Source of the DNA: Aquisphaera insulae
GTDB lineage: Bacteria; Planctomycetota; Planctomycetia; Isosphaerales; Isosphaeraceae
DNA: 64,000 nucleotides
Assembly: GCF_011064615.1 (NCBI RefSeq)
Contig: NZ_JAALJH010000037.1
Location: 1 to 64,000 of the forward strand
Direction of reading: 5' to 3'
Positions 61,219-64,000 of the stretch are shown here, one piece after another (positions within the stretch are counted from its first letter, which is position 1; every line of letters starts with the position of its first letter). The position numbers and the translations under genes are program-made. The notes under the pieces are model-generated. The model did no database searches, was not told the DNA's origin, and was given only the letters and a program-made list of their open reading frames with translations.

Positions 61219-64000
61219 ATGACGCGGAAGTGCGATTGCGCGGGGGCGTGCGGGCCGCAATGGCCCGAGGTGTCCAGGCGGGAGTTCATCGAGATCACCG
61301 GCATCGGGGCGGCCGGGGCCTTGCTGGCCGCCGGGGGGACCACCTCCGCCTTCGCGGCGGCGCCGGCGGACCTGGCGCGCTGGAAGGAAACGCTCCTCGA
61401 CCCGAGGGCCCGCCGCGTCTATGACTCCGCCACGCACGACGGCGCGCGGATGCACCTGGGCGGGATCGGGACGGGCAACTTCGAGATCGGCGCCGACGGC
61501 CAGCTCACCACCTGGCAGCTCTTCAACACCCTCCGCGACGGCGAGGTGCCGTTCGCCTTCGTCGCTCGCGTGGGCAAGACGACGCGGCTGCTCCAGACCC
61601 GCGGCGGTCGCGACTGGACGCGGATCCGGAAGATCGCCATGACGGGCGAATATCCGATCGCCACGCTCCGCTTCGAGGATCCCGAGCTGCCGGTGACGCT
61701 CGAGCTGGACGCCTTCTCGCCGTTCGCGCCGCTCGATGCGAAGCTGTCGTCGATCCCGGCGGCCGTCTTCGTCTTCCGCGTGAAGAACACGAGCGATACC
61801 GATCAGGTCGTCTCCTTGGGCGCGCTGATGACCAACCCGGTTGGATACGACGCCGTCGGTGCGATCGAGGGGCACTCGCATCCGAATCTCGGCGGCAACG
61901 TCAACGAGGTCGTCCGCGAGCCGGGCGCGAAGGGGCTGGTCTTCCGGGCGGTGACCGCCGCGGAGGCGACGATCGACGGCGAGGTCTCGATCGCGACCCT
62001 CGCCAATCTCAAGGACGTCACGAAGCCGCACCGGGACTGGCCGGCGGGGCTGCACGTCGAGACGCACGAGAAGCCGCCGCAGGGGGGCCTTGCGGGCAAG
62101 GACCCGGCCCGGTCGATCCTCTGGATGGAGGACGCGCCGGCGGACCTCTCGACGGCCTGGCTCGAGGCGGCGAAGGCCGCGGTGGAGGCCGGCGCGACGC
62201 TCGTGTTCTCGGGCTCGGACATGCCCCTGCTGAAGTCCCTGGGGGCGGTTACCGGGGGCAAGGCGGTGGACGCCGCGAACGCCCGCCCGGACGTGGTCTT
62301 CGAGGACTTCGAGGACGGCTACGGCAAGTGGAAGGTCGAGGGCAAGGCCTTCGGCGACGTGCCGCCGGCCGGGACGCTCCCGGGTCAGCAGCCGGTGAGC
62401 GGCTTCGAGGGGAAGCGGCTGGTGAACTCGTTCGTCGGCGGCGACGACACCGTCGGCCGGCTGATCAGCAGGGATTTCACGATCGAGCGGCCCTTCATCC
62501 GCTTCCTCATCGGCGGCGGCTTCCGGCCGACCACGCAGCTCCGCCTGGTCGTGGACGGGCAGGTCGTCCGCTCCGCCGCCGGCCGCGACGACGAGAAGCT
62601 CGCCCCGGCGTTCTGGGGCGTCAACGACCTGGTCGGCAAGACGGCGCACTTCGAGATCGTGGACCAGCAGAAGGGGCCGTGGGGACACATCAACGTCGAC
62701 CGGATCGTCTTCGCCGACCGCGCGGGGGATCCGGCCGTCTACCGGCTCCTGGATGAGCTGCTGCCGGCGCGGTTCCGCGACGTCGTGCCGCGCGAGGGGG
62801 GCGTCGAGCTGGCCGGCCGCGAGGACCGCGAGGGGACGACGACGGCGACGGCCGGTCCGTTCCGGACGCTCCGCCGACCCCTCGGCAAGGGACAGGTCGT
62901 GATCGTCCTGGGACCGATCCTCGACCGCCGACAGGCCGAGGTCCGGGCGAGCCGGCATCGGGCCTTCGCGATCCTCTGCTCGCTGATCGGCGTGGCCTAC
63001 GAGGCGCCCGCGACCGTCACGCCGAAGGCTCCCGGGTTCGGCACCGTGGCGCTGGCCACGACCGGCCCTAACGCCACGGTCTATCCGTCGTTCGACGACT
63101 GGGATGAGGTCTGGCGCCACTTCTCGGAGCACGGTGCCTTCCCCCGGCCCGGCTCCGTCCCGCCCGCCCCTCCGAGCCCGCCCGGCCGGACGACCTCCGG
63201 CGCCGTCGCGTCCATGGTGACGATCGGGCCCGGCGAGTCGGCCGAGGTCCCCTTCCTCCTGACATGGCATTATCCCAACAAGTACAACGGTGACGGGACC
63301 TGGATGGGATGCCACTATGCGACCCCCTACCCGGACGCGGCGGCCGTGCTCCGCGAGGCGGCGGCCAACCTGGCCCCGTACCGCGAGAAGACGGAGCGGT
63401 TCCGCAGGACCTTCTACGACAGCACCCTGCCCTACTGGCTGCTCGACGGCCTGACCTCGCAGGCGGCGATCCTCCGGCACATCGGCATCGTCTTCCGGAT
63501 CGCGAGCGGGGACGTCTACGGCTGGGAGGGCTCCAACGGCTGCTGCGACCCGACCTGCACCCACGTCTGGGGCTACGAGCAATCCCTCGCTCGGCTCTTC
63601 CCGGACCTGGAGAAGGACATGCGGCGGATCGACTTCCGCCACCAGCAGTTGCCCAATGGCGGGATCAACAATCGCACGTATTTCCCCTCGCCGCCCAGGC
63701 CCACCGGCGAGCGTCCGTTCGCCGATGGTCACGCGAGCTGCATCCTGAAGGCGTATCGCGAGGCGCTCAATCATCCCGACGACTCCTGGCTGAAGGAGTA
63801 CTGGCCGGCCGTGAAGAAGGCCGTCGAGTACCTGATCGCCCGCGACGCGGCCGGATCGAACGGCGAGCCCGACGGCATCCTCCAGGACGACCAGTGGAAC
63901 ACGTACGACGAGGCCCTCCACGGCGTCACCACATTCATCAGCGGCTACTACCTGGCCGCCCTCCGCGCCGGCGAGGCATGGGCCAGGCGGGTGGGCGACG
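61219..64000 (+). CDS. Tat-exported GH116 (GBA2-like) glycosidase, 3' end beyond window
   Basis: At least 927 codons, cut by the window edge. The N-terminus has a twin-arginine signal (VSRREFIEITGIGAAGALLA, ending near TTSAFAAA). A GBA2-type N-terminal domain starts MHLGGIGTGNFEIGADG, QLTTWQLFNTL. Residues about 360-505 are an inserted beta-sandwich (FEDFEDGYGKWKVEGKAFGD, LVNSFVGGDDTVG, WGHINVDRIVFAD), of a type seen in bacterial levanases. The DUF608/GH116 catalytic barrel then begins, with CTHVWGYEQSLARLFPDLE and DGILQDDQWNTYDEALHG. GH116 enzymes are beta-glucosidases, glucosylceramidases or xylosidases. GGGGAGAG precedes the ATG. Export in folded form suggests a cofactor or complex assembly. 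Confidence 0.85.
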   Translation, partial: MTRKCDCAGACGPQWPEVSRREFIEITGIGAAGALLAAGGTTSAFAAAPADLARWKETLLDPRARRVYDSATHDGARMHLGGIGTGNFEIGADGQLTTWQLFNTLRDGEVPFAFVARVGKTTRLLQTRGGRDWTRIRKIAMTGEYPIATLRFEDPELPVTLELDAFSPFAPLDAKLSSIPAAVFVFRVKNTSDTDQVVSLGALMTNPVGYDAVGAIEGHSHPNLGGNVNEVVREPGAKGLVFRAVTAAEATIDGEVSIATLANLKDVTKPHRDWPAGLHVETHEKPPQGGLAGKDPARSILWMEDAPADLSTAWLEAAKAAVEAGATLVFSGSDMPLLKSLGAVTGGKAVDAANARPDVVFEDFEDGYGKWKVEGKAFGDVPPAGTLPGQQPVSGFEGKRLVNSFVGGDDTVGRLISRDFTIERPFIRFLIGGGFRPTTQLRLVVDGQVVRSAAGRDDEKLAPAFWGVNDLVGKTAHFEIVDQQKGPWGHINVDRIVFADRAGDPAVYRLLDELLPARFRDVVPREGGVELAGREDREGTTTATAGPFRTLRRPLGKGQVVIVLGPILDRRQAEVRASRHRAFAILCSLIGVAYEAPATVTPKAPGFGTVALATTGPNATVYPSFDDWDEVWRHFSEHGAFPRPGSVPPAPPSPPGRTTSGAVASMVTIGPGESAEVPFLLTWHYPNKYNGDGTWMGCHYATPYPDAAAVLREAAANLAPYREKTERFRRTFYDSTLPYWLLDGLTSQAAILRHIGIVFRIASGDVYGWEGSNGCCDPTCTHVWGYEQSLARLFPDLEKDMRRIDFRHQQLPNGGINNRTYFPSPPRPTGERPFADGHASCILKAYREALNHPDDSWLKEYWPAVKKAVEYLIARDAAGSNGEPDGILQDDQWNTYDEALHGVTTFISGYYLAALRAGEAWARRVGD

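Noticed and set aside
60952..63921. 989-codon minus-strand open frame
   Set aside because: Antisense to the GH116 gene, which has a Tat signal and catalytic motifs; the antisense product has no recognisable fold.

Overview
The window is about 64 kb of GC-rich bacterial DNA that reads as a planctomycete chromosome, most likely family Isosphaeraceae. The evidence is a DUF1559 pseudopilin-type protein, an ECF sigma factor fused to a membrane anchor and a large C-terminal region, a PEP-CTERM protein, a GxGYxYP protein, a DUF2961 protein, a serine/threonine kinase with a membrane domain, several small proteins of planctomycete type, and scattered genes with little operon structure. No phage, plasmid backbone, CRISPR array or rRNA operon is visible.

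Layout. 1-8.3 kb: DMT exporter, pRiA4b-like protein, GxGYxYP putative glycosidase, a DUF1559 gene preceded by a cobalamin riboswitch, a GDSL hydrolase, a phosphopantetheinyl transferase and a RING-like membrane protein. 8.3-18.3 kb: CrtI-type oxidoreductase, Rieske ferredoxin, tandem GNAT, DUF2961 hydrolase, methyltransferase, PEP-CTERM protein, acetolactate synthase large subunit and an acetyl-CoA hydrolase/CoA-transferase. 18.4-28.4 kb: a degenerate NtrC-like regulator, XerC-type recombinase, a CAT-anticodon tRNA (probably initiator) with terminator, a hotdog thioesterase, the ECF sigma fusion, an FHA-GAF histidine kinase, and a subtilase beside a small stand-alone inhibitor-like protein. 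28.7-41.3 kb: MlaD/MlaE transport parts, PqaA-like hydrolase, a macrodomain-VOC fusion, a rhomboid protease, a lower-GC stretch (about 37.0-38.7 kb) with a palindromic element, an asparagine synthetase, and a HicBA pair whose toxin is frameshifted. 41.5-50.8 kb: membrane proteins, serine/threonine kinase, fatty acid desaturase, aldo/keto reductase, a DsbD-alpha-like secreted protein and a deleted pseudogene. 50.9-54.3 kb: an ArsR-SRPBCC-membrane protein-UvrA-like operon with a near-consensus promoter carrying a palindrome. 54.5-64 kb: secreted sugar-related proteins, a type III polyketide operon, a VapBC-like pair and a Tat-exported GH116 enzyme cut by the window end.

Genes that clearly act together are few: methyltransferase, FAD oxidoreductase and type III PKS (both junctions overlap as ATGA); ArsR, SRPBCC, small membrane protein and UvrA-like ATPase; MlaE and MlaD; the subtilase and its inhibitor-like neighbour; HicB and HicA; VapB and VapC. 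Much of the rest is secreted or membrane protein coding, in keeping with the large secretomes of this group. The strongest unusual signals are the cobalamin riboswitch in front of a DUF1559 gene, the ArsR promoter with an apparently leaderless start, the regulator lacking both its phosphoacceptor and its sigma-54 contact loop, the macrodomain-VOC fusion, and the atypical initiator-like tRNA.
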